DNA from: an uncultured Comamonadaceae bacterium
GTDB lineage: Bacteria > Pseudomonadota > Gammaproteobacteria > Burkholderiales > Burkholderiaceae
Direction of reading: 5' to 3'
Assembly: GCA_946482595.1 (NCBI GenBank)
Contig: CAMLSD010000133.1
Coordinates: forward strand, 1-10,449
DNA: 10,449 bases
Shown: positions 1 through 6,376 of the stretch, in pieces
Layout of the letters: every line of letters starts with the position of its first letter
How positions within the stretch are numbered: the first letter of the stretch is position 1
Program-made: the position numbers and the translations under genes
The notes under the pieces: generated by a model
Databases searched by the model: none
Seen by the model: only the letters and a program-made list of their open reading frames with translations
What the model was told of the DNA's origin: nothing

Positions 1-277
<277 letters not shown>

Positions 278-339
278 CGTGAAACATGCAGGGCCCTTGG
301 CGGACCCCCGGCTGCGCGGGGCCAACCCCGCGCGCGGCA

Positions 340-630
340 TCACTTCTCGACGACTGCGAAGAGGTCTTCCTCGCGCATCACCAGCAGTTCGTCGCCGTCG
401 ACCTTGACGGTCTGGCCGCTGTACTTGCCGAACAGGACGCGGTCGCCGACCTTGATGTTCAGGGCCACGAAATCGCCCTTGTCATTGCGCTTGCCAGGAC
501 CCACGGCCAGCACTTCGCCCTGGTCGGGCTTCTCGGCGGCGTTGTCGGGGATCACGATGCCCGAGGCGGTCTTGGTTTCATTTTCCAGGCGCTTGACGAT
601 CACGCGATCGTGCAAAGGACGCAGTTTCAT
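340..630 (-). CDS. groES: Co-chaperonin GroES
   Basis: This is the 10-kDa co-chaperonin, which forms the heptameric lid of the GroEL chamber in the cytoplasm. The 96-residue product has the normal family length. It opens with [14 protein letters not shown], carries the mobile-loop region [18 protein letters not shown] (residues 18-35) that contacts GroEL, and shows the conserved [10 protein letters not shown] and [13 protein letters not shown] segments and the terminal [14 protein letters not shown]. The ATG at 628-630 has a strong AAAGGAG ribosome-binding site (637-643, complementary strand) 6 nt upstream. It is the first recognised gene of the groESL operon. A leader of about 155 nt separates it from the predicted transcription start and contains a possible short ORF. 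Control by HrcA follows from the CIRCE element at 756-782. Confidence 0.98.
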   Translation of the reverse strand: MKLRPLHDRVIVKRLENETKTASGIVIPDNAAEKPDQGEVLAVGPGKRNDKGDFVALNIKVGDRVLFGKYSGQTVKVDGDELLVMREEDLFAVVEK

Positions 631-645
631 GACATCTCCTTTGAG

Positions 646-756
646 TCAAAGAACTAACTTCGGGATGGTGATGAGCGCATGTGAGCGCTCATTGACATTC
701 TGGGTCTCGACCTCGTCGGCGGCTTGTGCTGCCTGACGGATCAAGCTTTCAATCAT
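646..756 (-). CDS. Possible 36-codon leader ORF upstream of groES
   Basis: An open frame starts with an ATG whose A is the last base of the CIRCE element (start codon 754-756) and ends in TGA (646-648), 15 nt before groES. That is ordinary operon spacing, and the groES ribosome-binding site lies in the gap. The product would begin MIESLIRQAAQAADEVETQ, a mildly amphipathic stretch, and end ITIPKLVL; I recognise no family. A GGTGAG (complementary strand, within CIRCE) 5 nt before the ATG could serve as a weak ribosome-binding site. Against it, third codon positions are only moderately G/C-rich (about 21 of 36), unlike neighbouring genes, and an open frame this short can arise by chance. It may be a real leader peptide or only leader RNA. 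Confidence 0.25.
   Translation of the reverse strand: MIESLIRQAAQAADEVETQNVNERSHALITIPKLVL
671..692 (-). other. Perfect 8-bp hairpin in the groES leader
   Basis: Arms ATGAGCGC (671-678) and GCGCTCAT (685-692) are perfectly complementary around a 6-nt loop. In the groESL transcript the hairpin would sit about 40 nt upstream of the groES start and inside the possible leader ORF. It does not cover the groES ribosome-binding site, so a simple thermometer role is not evident. A role in 5'-end stability or none at all is equally possible. Confidence 0.4.
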
Positions 757-782
757 TAGCACTCACCGTCGTTGAGTGCTAA
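756..782. promoter_or_regulatory. CIRCE element (HrcA operator) of groESL
   Basis: The sequence is TTAGCACTC (756-764), nine bases, then GAGTGCTAA (774-782). This is an exact match to the CIRCE consensus TTAGCACTC-N9-GAGTGCTAA bound by the repressor HrcA. It lies directly downstream of the predicted -10 box of the groESL promoter, over or just after the transcription start, the expected place for repression. The hrcA gene itself is not in the window. Confidence 0.97.
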
Positions 783-791
783 CAGCGCTGA

Positions 792-819
792 ATTATAGGG
801 TCGGCGAGTGACAGTTCAA
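792..819 (-). promoter_or_regulatory. groESL promoter (sigma70-like, with partial sigma32 resemblance)
   Basis: Read on the minus strand, TTGAAC (814-819) and a perfect TATAAT (792-797) are separated by 16 bp, a strong housekeeping promoter. The same DNA reads CTTGAA followed after 14 bases by CCCTATAA, which resembles the heat-shock sigma32 pattern (CTTGAAA, then CCCCATnT). The start would fall near 785, just ahead of or at the CIRCE edge. Dual sigma70/sigma32 use is an inference from these overlapping matches; repression by HrcA is the better-supported control. Confidence 0.8.
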
Positions 820-1010
820 GAGGGCGCGACGCACCCGACACGAAATCGGCGCCACCCGGCAGCACACGCTTGCGGCATTCCTGCACTGTCTGGGGTGTTT
901 CATGTGGGTTTTTTCGGACGCACGCGGCGGCACAATCATGAGAGTCTTCCGGGGCGCCTGCTCCGTGCTGCCGCAGCGTGCCGGACCGGCCCGCCGCCGC
1001 CCGTGCGGTG

Positions 1011-1024
1011 TTCAGGCGCCTGAA
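1011..1024. promoter_or_regulatory. 14-bp perfect palindrome before the histidine kinase gene
   Basis: TTCAGGCGCCTGAA is a perfect palindrome ending 14 nt before the kinase start codon and just ahead of its GAGGA ribosome-binding site. It could be a protein-binding site or a short stem in the mRNA leader. The rest of 820-1038 shows no gene, RNA or convincing promoter. Confidence 0.35.
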
Positions 1025-1038
1025 TCACGAGGATCCGA

Positions 1039-4000
1039 TTGGCCGACATTCCCCATGCCCCCGTCTGGATGCAGGCACCGCTGCCGGCGGTGTTCATCTG
1101 GCGCGAGGGCCGCTCCACCCGCTGGCAGCTCAATGAAGCCGCATCATGCTGGCGTGAGACGGCCGGTCTGAGCGTCCCCGCCTGGCGTGAGCTGGCCGAA
1201 CAGGCGCTGGCCTTGCCCGGCACCCACACGGAGCTTGGATCTCACGGGCTTGCCTGGCGGCGGGTCCAGGCCGCGCCCGGCTGGGTCCTGTGGCTCGACC
1301 CATGCAAGCCCGGGGCATCGCACCCGGAAGGTGACGGCGGCACCGGCACCGCGGTGATGGCCTCGGCCGACGTCGCGCGGCTGTCCATGGCGCGCGAGTT
1401 CGGACGCATCGGCTTCTGGGAGCGCGACCTGCGCAGCGGCCAGGCCCGCTGGGACGCCCACATCTTCGACATGTTCGGCCTGGATCCGGCGGCCGGTGCA
1501 CCGGCGTTCGAGCACAGCACCGCCTTGATCCATCCGGACGACAGCGAGGCCAGCCGCTACGCGCAGGCTTCTTTCCGCCACCCCGGCCGGTACCAGACCC
1601 ACTTCCGGGTGCTGCGCCCTGACGGCACGCAGCGCAGCATCCACTCGATGTGGGAGGTTCAGCCGGGTACCGACGGCCTGCCGCTGCGCGCCGTGGGCAT
1701 CATGCTGGACGATACCGACAGCCTGACGCTCACGCGCCAGATGGAAGCGGCCCGCACCCAGTTCAGGATGGCCGCGGCGATGGCCGGCCTGTCGATGTGG
1801 CGGCATGACCTGGTCACCGACCGCTTCCACGTCAACCCGGACAGCGCACGGATGACGGTGCTGTGGCCGGACGAGCAGGGCATGCCGATCGAGGAGGCGC
1901 GCGCCTCGGTGCACCCCGATGACCTGGAGGCCGTGCTCGAAGCGTCGCGCCGGGCCAAGGAGCAGAACACCCCCATCGACGTCGAGGCGCGCTACCTGGC
2001 CCCCGGCGGCGGTTACCGCACGCTGCTCACGCGGCGTGTGGCCGAGCGCGATGCCCAGGGGCGGGTGGTGGCGCTGCTGGGCGTCTCGCTCGACATCAGC
2101 GACCAGATCGCCGAGTTCGAGCGGCTGCAGACGATCGCGGCCAGCATGGAGTTGATCGCCGATGCCACCGGCGTGGGTGTGTGGAGCCTGGACATCGAGA
2201 CCGGCGAGGCCACCTGGAGCAAGCAGATGCTGCGCATCTTCGGCCTGCCCGAGGGTACCCCGGCACCGAACGTCGATCAGGTGATGGCGCAGTACACCCA
2301 TGCCGACGACCTGCCCCGCCTGAAGGCCGAGCACCAACGCCTGGTGCAAGGCGACACCCCCACCGAAGAGCTCGAGTACCGCATCCGCACGGCCCAGGGC
2401 GAGGTGCGCTGGGTCGTCGGCCGGGCCCGCCGCGGCATGCGGGGCAACCGGCCGGTGGCCTTCGGCATGGTGATCGACGTCACCGAGCGTCGGCGCGAAC
2501 AGGAGGCGCTGCACCTGGTCGAACAACGTGCGGTGCTGGCCGCCCAGGCTGCAGGCATCGGCACCTGGGAGATGCGCCTGCCCTCGCAGGAAACGATCTG
2601 GGATGCGCAGATGTACCTGTTGCGCGGCCTGTCGCCCGACGATCCGCGCGCGCCCGAGCAGATCATCCGCGAGTCGGCCGACGCCGAGACCCGCGCGCGC
2701 ATGGCGCAGCTGATCGGCCACGCCGTGACCTCACCGGACGGCATCTACCGCAACGAATTCGTCATCCACCTGCCGGACGGCACCGAACGCTGGCTGGCCT
2801 CCCGCGGCATGCTGCTGCGCGACGACCAGGGCCAGCCCGAGCGCTTCCTCGGCGTGAACTGGGACATCACCGACCTGCACCGCAGCCAGGAAGCCCTGCA
2901 GGCGAAGGTTGCAGCGGAAGAGGCCAACCGCGCCAAGAGCGAATTCCTGGCCCGCATGAGCCACGAACTGCGCACGCCGCTGAATGCGGTGATCGGCTTT
3001 GCCGACCTGATGCTGCATGACGGCCTGGGCGAACCCCAGCGCGTGCGGGCCGAGCGCATTCGTGCGGCCGGCCAGCATCTGCTGGCACTGATCGACGACG
3101 TGCTCGACCTCACCAGCATCGACGCCGGCAAGCTCAGGCTCAAGGACGAGTCCGTGTCGCTCAGCCATGTGGTGGCCGATGCACTGGAATGGGTCGAACC
3201 CCATGCCCGCCGCGCCGACGTGCGCATGGTCGCCGGCGCGATGGACGGTTTCGTCCATGCCGATGCCCGCCGGCTGCGCCAGGTGATGACCAACCTGCTG
3301 TCGAACGCGGTCAAGTACAACCGGCCGCAGGGTCGGGTGGACATTGCGATCCTGCACGGGCCTGATCCATCGTGGCTCGGGTTTTCGGTGCGCGACACCG
3401 GACGGGGCCTGTCGCGCGCCCAGCTGGCCAACCTGTTCGAACCGTTCAACCGGCTCGGTGCAGAACATGAAGGCATCGAGGGCACCGGCATCGGACTGGC
3501 CATCGTGCACCACCTGGTCGAAGCCATGGGCGGCGCCATCGAGGTGCGCAGCGAGCCGGGCGAAGGCACCGAGTTCCGCGTGTGGTTGCGCGCCGCCGAA
3601 CCCGAGCCTCTTCTGGAAGAAGCCGCCAGCACGGCCGGAGTGGCCACGCCCTGCCCACGTGGCGCGCACCACGGCGCCACGGCAGTGTCCTCACAGCGTG
3701 CACGCGTCGACGTGCTGTACGTCGAGGACAACCCGGTCAACCTGCTGCTGGTGCAGGAACTGCTGGCACTGCGCCCGGCCATCCGGCTGCACACCGCGCC
3801 CGACGGCATCAGCGGTGTGCGTGCGGCAGCCGAGATCCACCCGCGGCTGATCCTGCTCGACCTGCAGTTGCCCGACATCCACGGCATGGAGGTGATGCGC
3901 CGCATCCACGCCCTGCCGGGCATGGCCGACACCACCTGCGTGGCACTGTCGGCCAATGCCATCCCCGAGGACGTGGCTCAGGCCCGGGCTGCCGGCTTTG

Positions 4001-4119
4001 CCGACTACTGGACCAAACCGATCGACTTCGCGATGTTCCTTGCCGGTATCGACCGCTTCCTGGCTCAGTTGCAGGGGGATGACGTGCTGACCCAGCCGGC
4101 CTCGCTCACCGAGGGGTGA
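1039..4119 (+). CDS. Soluble multi-PAS hybrid histidine kinase with receiver domain
   Basis: This is a sensor kinase of 1026 residues. Residues 1-110 are poorly conserved and may be a degenerate PAS fold. Four PAS/PAC units follow at about 119-230, 240-355, 368-485 and 498-615, each ending in a D(I/V/D)(S/T) motif such as DVTERR or DITDLH. A short helical linker leads to HisKA with SHELRTPL, giving phospho-acceptor His642. The ATPase domain shows the N-box (N752, N756), G1 box DTGRGLS (786-792) and G2 box GTGIGL (815-820). The C-terminal receiver has the acidic pair E896/D897, phospho-acceptor Asp941 (LLDLQLPD), Ser971 and Lys993 (TKP), so all catalytic residues are intact. No transmembrane segment or signal peptide is visible, so sensing should be cytoplasmic. 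The TTG start is chosen for GAGGA at 1029-1033; ATG at 1069 is the alternative. No regulator partner lies adjacent, so phosphate probably passes to a distant phosphotransferase. Ligand unknown. Confidence 0.93.
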   Translation: MADIPHAPVWMQAPLPAVFIWREGRSTRWQLNEAASCWRETAGLSVPAWRELAEQALALPGTHTELGSHGLAWRRVQAAPGWVLWLDPCKPGASHPEGDGGTGTAVMASADVARLSMAREFGRIGFWERDLRSGQARWDAHIFDMFGLDPAAGAPAFEHSTALIHPDDSEASRYAQASFRHPGRYQTHFRVLRPDGTQRSIHSMWEVQPGTDGLPLRAVGIMLDDTDSLTLTRQMEAARTQFRMAAAMAGLSMWRHDLVTDRFHVNPDSARMTVLWPDEQGMPIEEARASVHPDDLEAVLEASRRAKEQNTPIDVEARYLAPGGGYRTLLTRRVAERDAQGRVVALLGVSLDISDQIAEFERLQTIAASMELIADATGVGVWSLDIETGEATWSKQMLRIFGLPEGTPAPNVDQVMAQYTHADDLPRLKAEHQRLVQGDTPTEELEYRIRTAQGEVRWVVGRARRGMRGNRPVAFGMVIDVTERRREQEALHLVEQRAVLAAQAAGIGTWEMRLPSQETIWDAQMYLLRGLSPDDPRAPEQIIRESADAETRARMAQLIGHAVTSPDGIYRNEFVIHLPDGTERWLASRGMLLRDDQGQPERFLGVNWDITDLHRSQEALQAKVAAEEANRAKSEFLARMSHELRTPLNAVIGFADLMLHDGLGEPQRVRAERIRAAGQHLLALIDDVLDLTSIDAGKLRLKDESVSLSHVVADALEWVEPHARRADVRMVAGAMDGFVHADARRLRQVMTNLLSNAVKYNRPQGRVDIAILHGPDPSWLGFSVRDTGRGLSRAQLANLFEPFNRLGAEHEGIEGTGIGLAIVHHLVEAMGGAIEVRSEPGEGTEFRVWLRAAEPEPLLEEAASTAGVATPCPRGAHHGATAVSSQRARVDVLYVEDNPVNLLLVQELLALRPAIRLHTAPDGISGVRAAAEIHPRLILLDLQLPDIHGMEVMRRIHALPGMADTTCVALSANAIPEDVAQARAAGFADYWTKPIDFAMFLAGIDRFLAQLQGDDVLTQPASLTEG

Positions 4120-4160
4120 GGCGCCAGGGGAGCGCGCCGCGGGATGCAGGCCCCATGAAG

Positions 4161-4205
4161 TTCGGCCTGCGCCGGCCGCCGTGAAGGCGGGGGTCGCAGG
4201 CCGAA
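4161..4205. other. Long two-tier inverted repeat
   Basis: Outer arms TTCGGCCTGCG (4161-4171) and CGCAGGCCGAA (4195-4205) are perfectly complementary over 11 bp. Inside is a second stem CCGCC-GTGAA-GGCGG (4176-4190). The inner part, with GAAGGCGGG, resembles the REP-like repeats at 254 and 10311, so this may be a degenerate or compound copy. It lies 42 nt after the kinase stop codon and may protect or end transcripts arriving from either side. No T-run follows on either strand. Confidence 0.5.
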
Positions 4206-4380
4206 GGAATTGGCGAGCAAGACCAAGCGGGTCGCCTTGCGCGATCCGATCGGATAGCGGGTGGTGGTGGCCACCGGCTTTTCACTCACTGGTGAACTTG
4301 CTCAACTCCAGTATCGGCCTTGCAGCGTCAGGTAGAAGCCCCGAAATGAGGGGGGAGGAGGCAGGAATTCACGCCAACCG

Positions 4381-4404
4381 CCCCCGCGTTCAGGGGGAAC
4401 CCCC
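4381..4404 (-). terminator. Weak terminator-like G/C runs after the amidohydrolase gene
   Basis: Runs C5 (4381-4385), G5 (4393-4397) and C5 (4400-4404) can form a 5-bp stem with a 7-nt loop about 25 nt downstream of the amidohydrolase stop codon. There is no T-run after the stem on the minus strand, so Rho-independent function is doubtful. Confidence 0.2.
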
Positions 4405-4428
4405 GCCCGGACGCGCTCGACAACATGC

Positions 4429-5292
4429 TCAACCCAGCTTCAGCAGGCGCATCGCATTGCTCTTGAGGATCAGCGGCTTCACCTCGTCACGGAAGCCGGC
4501 CTCGTCGAAGTCCTTCATCCAGCGGTCCGGCGTGATCAGCGGATAGTCCGAGCCGAACAGCACGCGGTCCTTCAGCAAGGTGTTGGCGTACTGCACGAGC
4601 TGAGGCGGGAAGTACTTCGGGCTCCAGCCTGACAGGTCGATCCACACATTGGGCTTGTGCATGGCCACGCTGAGCGCCTCGTCCTGCCAGGGCCACGACG
4701 GGTGGGCGATCACGATCTGCATGTCCGGGAAGGCGATGGCCACGTCGTCCAGGTGCATCGGGTTGGAATACTCCAGCCGCAGCCCGCCGCCGCAGCGCAT
4801 GCCCGAGCCGATGCCCGAATGCCCGCTGTGGAAGATCGCCGGCATGTTGTACTCGGCAATCACCTCGTACAGCGGCCAGGCCATCTTGTCGTACGGGTAG
4901 AAGCCCTGCACCGTGGGGTGGAACTTGAACCCCTTGACGCCATGCTCCTCGATCAGCCGGCGTGCCTCGCGTGCGCCCATCTTGCCCTTGTGCGGGTCGA
5001 TGCTGGCGAAGGCGATCATCAGGTCGCTGTTCTTCTGTGCAGCTTCGGCGATCTCCTCGTTCGGGATGCGCCGGCGGCCGAGCTGGGCCTCGGCGTCGAC
5101 CATGAACATCACCAGCCCGATGCGCCGCTCGCGGTAGTAGGCCACGCTCTCCTCGATGGTCGGGCGCCGGCTCGAGCGGAAGTACTTGTCGGCCGCGCGG
5201 TCGTACTCCTCGCCGTAGCTGTCGAAAGGGTTCCAGCACGAGATCTCCGCGTGCGTGTGGATGTCGATGGCGATCAGGTCCTGGGTGTTCAT
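4429..5292 (-). CDS. Amidohydrolase-2 family metal hydrolase, candidate aryl beta-ketoacyl-CoA hydrolase (CouO-like)
   Basis: This 287-residue TIM-barrel hydrolase belongs to the amidohydrolase-2 (ACMSD-related) family. Visible motifs are the metal-binding HxH in DIHTHAE (H12, H14), KFHPTVQGF (H125), FHSGHSG (H155), IAHPSWPWQ (H197) and GSDYP (D249). By family analogy H12, H14, H155 and D249 are metal ligands and H197 is catalytic. There is no signal peptide, so it is cytoplasmic. It is divergent from a ligase-hydratase-dehydrogenase operon. That partnership recalls CouO of Rhodococcus jostii, an amidohydrolase needed to remove the two-carbon unit from hydroxyphenyl-beta-ketoacyl-CoA, where a metal-ligand Asp was shown to be essential. 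I infer the same role here. Decarboxylase or other hydrolase activity in the same fold cannot be excluded. The ATG at 5290-5292 is chosen over the adjoining GTG because GGAG sits 5 nt upstream of the ATG and too close to the GTG. Confidence 0.85.
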   Translation of the reverse strand: MNTQDLIAIDIHTHAEISCWNPFDSYGEEYDRAADKYFRSSRRPTIEESVAYYRERRIGLVMFMVDAEAQLGRRRIPNEEIAEAAQKNSDLMIAFASIDPHKGKMGAREARRLIEEHGVKGFKFHPTVQGFYPYDKMAWPLYEVIAEYNMPAIFHSGHSGIGSGMRCGGGLRLEYSNPMHLDDVAIAFPDMQIVIAHPSWPWQDEALSVAMHKPNVWIDLSGWSPKYFPPQLVQYANTLLKDRVLFGSDYPLITPDRWMKDFDEAGFRDEVKPLILKSNAMRLLKLG

Positions 5293-5306
5293 CACTGCTC
5301 CGCAAG

Positions 5307-5320
5307 GCCAGCAAGCTGGC
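5307..5320 (-). other. Palindrome in the amidohydrolase 5' leader
   Basis: GCCAGC-AA-GCTGGC (14 bp on the plus strand) lies 14 nt upstream of the amidohydrolase start, next to its GGAG. In the transcript it would read as a 5-bp stem with a CUUG tetraloop, a stable loop type. It could influence translation or mRNA stability, or be a protein-binding site. Confidence 0.35.
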
Positions 5321-5342
5321 GTCGTGTCATGGGCTCAACGCG

Positions 5343-5371
5343 ATTTTAGTTACTTTCATGAAGTAATTGCC
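5343..5371 (-). promoter_or_regulatory. Candidate promoter and operator for the amidohydrolase gene
   Basis: On the minus strand TAAAAT (5343-5348) could be the -10 box; the -35 position (GGCAAT, 5366-5371, 17-bp spacing) is a poor match. Between them lies an inverted repeat TTACTT-N5-AAGTAA (5350-5366), well placed for a repressor. The region is clearly more AT-rich than its surroundings. The leader to the ATG would be about 45 nt. Confidence 0.4.
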
Positions 5372-5393
5372 AGCCTTCTACACACTCCGCTCT

Positions 5394-5453
5394 CAGGGTT
5401 TTCGAGCCCCCTGTCGACAAGATCATGACACCGCACCGCTCTATGAAACCCTG
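5394..5453. repeat. 8-bp inverted repeat in the divergent control region
   Basis: CAGGGTTT (5394-5401) and AAACCCTG (5446-5453) are perfect inverted copies separated by 44 bp, in the middle of the 271-bp gap between the divergent amidohydrolase and hydratase genes. They could be paired binding sites of a dimeric regulator that bends or loops the DNA, or chance matches. Confidence 0.3.
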
Positions 5454-5502
5454 TGGAGACCCACGACATTGCGGGTTTACCCCAGGTGCGATACCCCACC
5501 AA

Positions 5503-5530
5503 TTGCTTAATATCCATAACCATTATGGTC
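5503..5530 (+). promoter_or_regulatory. Candidate promoter and operator for the catabolic operon
   Basis: TTGCTT (5503-5508) and TATGGT (5525-5530) with 16 bp between them form a moderate sigma70-like promoter. The dyad CCATAA-CCA-TTATGG (5514-5528) overlaps the spacer and the -10 box, a common repressor position, for example for MarR-type regulators of hydroxycinnamate genes. The regulator gene is not in the window. The start would fall near 5537, leaving a short leader of about 27 nt. Confidence 0.4.
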
Positions 5531-5563
5531 TGAAACGACCTCCACCCAGCTCTCTTCACACCC

Positions 5564-6376
5564 ATGACAGCCACTCCTGACGACGCCAACGGCCTGCTGG
5601 CCCGACTGGACCTGCTCCAGATCAGCTTCGACGGCCCGATCGCCCATGTGCGACTGAACCGTCCGGCCAAGCGCAATGCCATCAACGACACGCTGATCGC
5701 CCAGCTTCACACCTGCTTCATCAACCTGCCCGACACGGTGCGTGTGGCCGTGCTCAGCGGCGAAGGGGACCATTTCTGCGCCGGCCTGGATCTGTCCGAG
5801 CTGTCCGAGCGCAGCGTGGCCGAGGGCATTGCCCATTCGCGTTCGTGGCATGCCGCGTTCGAGCAGATCCAGTTCGGCCGCATCCCGGTGGTGGCGGTGC
5901 TGCACGGTGCGGTGGTGGGCGGCGGCCTGGAACTGGCCAGCGCGGTGCACATCCGGGTGGCCGAGGACAGCACGTTCTACGGTCTGCCCGAAGGGCAGCG
6001 TGGCCTGTTCGTCGGCGGGGGCGGCTCGGCGCGGGTGCCCCGGCTGATCGGTTTTGCCCGCATGACCGACATGATGCTCACCGGCCGTGTGCTCGATGCC
6101 GACGAGGGCCAGCAGGTCGGGCTGTCGCATTACCGCGTGGCTGACGGTGCCGGTCTGGACCGCGCGATGGAGCTGGCCCGGCGCATCGCCAGCAACGCGC
6201 CGCTGTCGAACTTTGCCGTGATGCAGGCCCTGCCGCGCATTGCCGATCTGCCCCAGGCCGACGGCCTGTTCGTCGAGTCGCTGATGGCCGCCATCGCCCA
6301 GGGCGACCACGCTGCCAAGGACCGCATGCGCGCCTTCCTCGAAGGCAAGGCCGGCAAGGTCGGGAAGGCATCATGA
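5564..6376 (+). CDS. Enoyl-CoA hydratase (crotonase family), probable hydroxycinnamoyl-CoA hydratase
   Basis: This 270-residue cytoplasmic crotonase-fold enzyme adds water across the 2,3-double bond of an enoyl-CoA. It shows LNRPAKRNAIN (31-41), the oxyanion-hole segments HFCAGLDLSEL (70-80) and GAVVGGGLELA (115-125), and PEGQRGLFVGGGGSARVPRL (142-161). Both catalytic glutamates of classical hydratases appear kept, E123 and E143. By contrast, the hydratase-lyase of the non-oxidative ferulate route has a GGGFSPL motif there, lacking the first Glu; this argues for simple hydration followed by beta-oxidation. The stop codon overlaps the ligase start (ATGA, 6373-6376), so the two are translationally coupled. 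The basic tail GKAGKVGKAS is unusual but harmless-looking. No clear ribosome-binding site precedes the ATG at 5564, yet no better in-frame start exists before the conserved region. The substrate is inferred from the neighbouring ligase. Confidence 0.93.
   Translation: MTATPDDANGLLARLDLLQISFDGPIAHVRLNRPAKRNAINDTLIAQLHTCFINLPDTVRVAVLSGEGDHFCAGLDLSELSERSVAEGIAHSRSWHAAFEQIQFGRIPVVAVLHGAVVGGGLELASAVHIRVAEDSTFYGLPEGQRGLFVGGGGSARVPRLIGFARMTDMMLTGRVLDADEGQQVGLSHYRVADGAGLDRAMELARRIASNAPLSNFAVMQALPRIADLPQADGLFVESLMAAIAQGDHAAKDRMRAFLEGKAGKVGKAS

Larger units (their letters stand above)
4120..4428. other. Structured non-coding gap between convergent genes
   Basis: I find no gene here. The stretch separates the 3' ends of the kinase and amidohydrolase genes and is rich in dyads: a long hairpin at 4161-4205 (listed separately), a perfect 12-bp palindrome ATCCGATCGGAT (4244-4255), GGTGGCCACC (4266-4275), TTCAC/GTGAA arms at 4281-4296, and G5/C5 runs at 4381-4404. 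None has a clear trailing T-run, so no standard intrinsic terminator can be called. Confidence 0.6.

Noticed and set aside
808..1023. 71-codon plus-strand frame between the groESL promoter and the kinase
   Set aside because: It starts with GTG inside the groESL promoter, has no ribosome-binding site, and its Arg/Pro/His-rich product looks like chance translation of GC-rich DNA.
1144..2721. Long open frame of about 525 codons on the minus strand opposite the kinase gene
   Set aside because: It lies antisense to a gene with clear PAS, HisKA and receiver domains. Its product is rich in His, Arg, Gly and Ala with no domain, typical of antisense frames in GC-rich DNA.
4065..4289. 74-codon GTG-started frame on the minus strand across the kinase 3' end and gap
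   Set aside because: It overlaps the kinase coding end, lacks a ribosome-binding site and matches no family I know. The gap is better described as non-coding structured DNA.
5564..6376. Hydroxycinnamoyl-CoA hydratase-lyase (vanillin-forming)
   Set aside because: The GGGFSPL-type signature of that subgroup is absent. GGGLELA keeps the glutamate of true hydratases, and a dehydrogenase follows in the operon.
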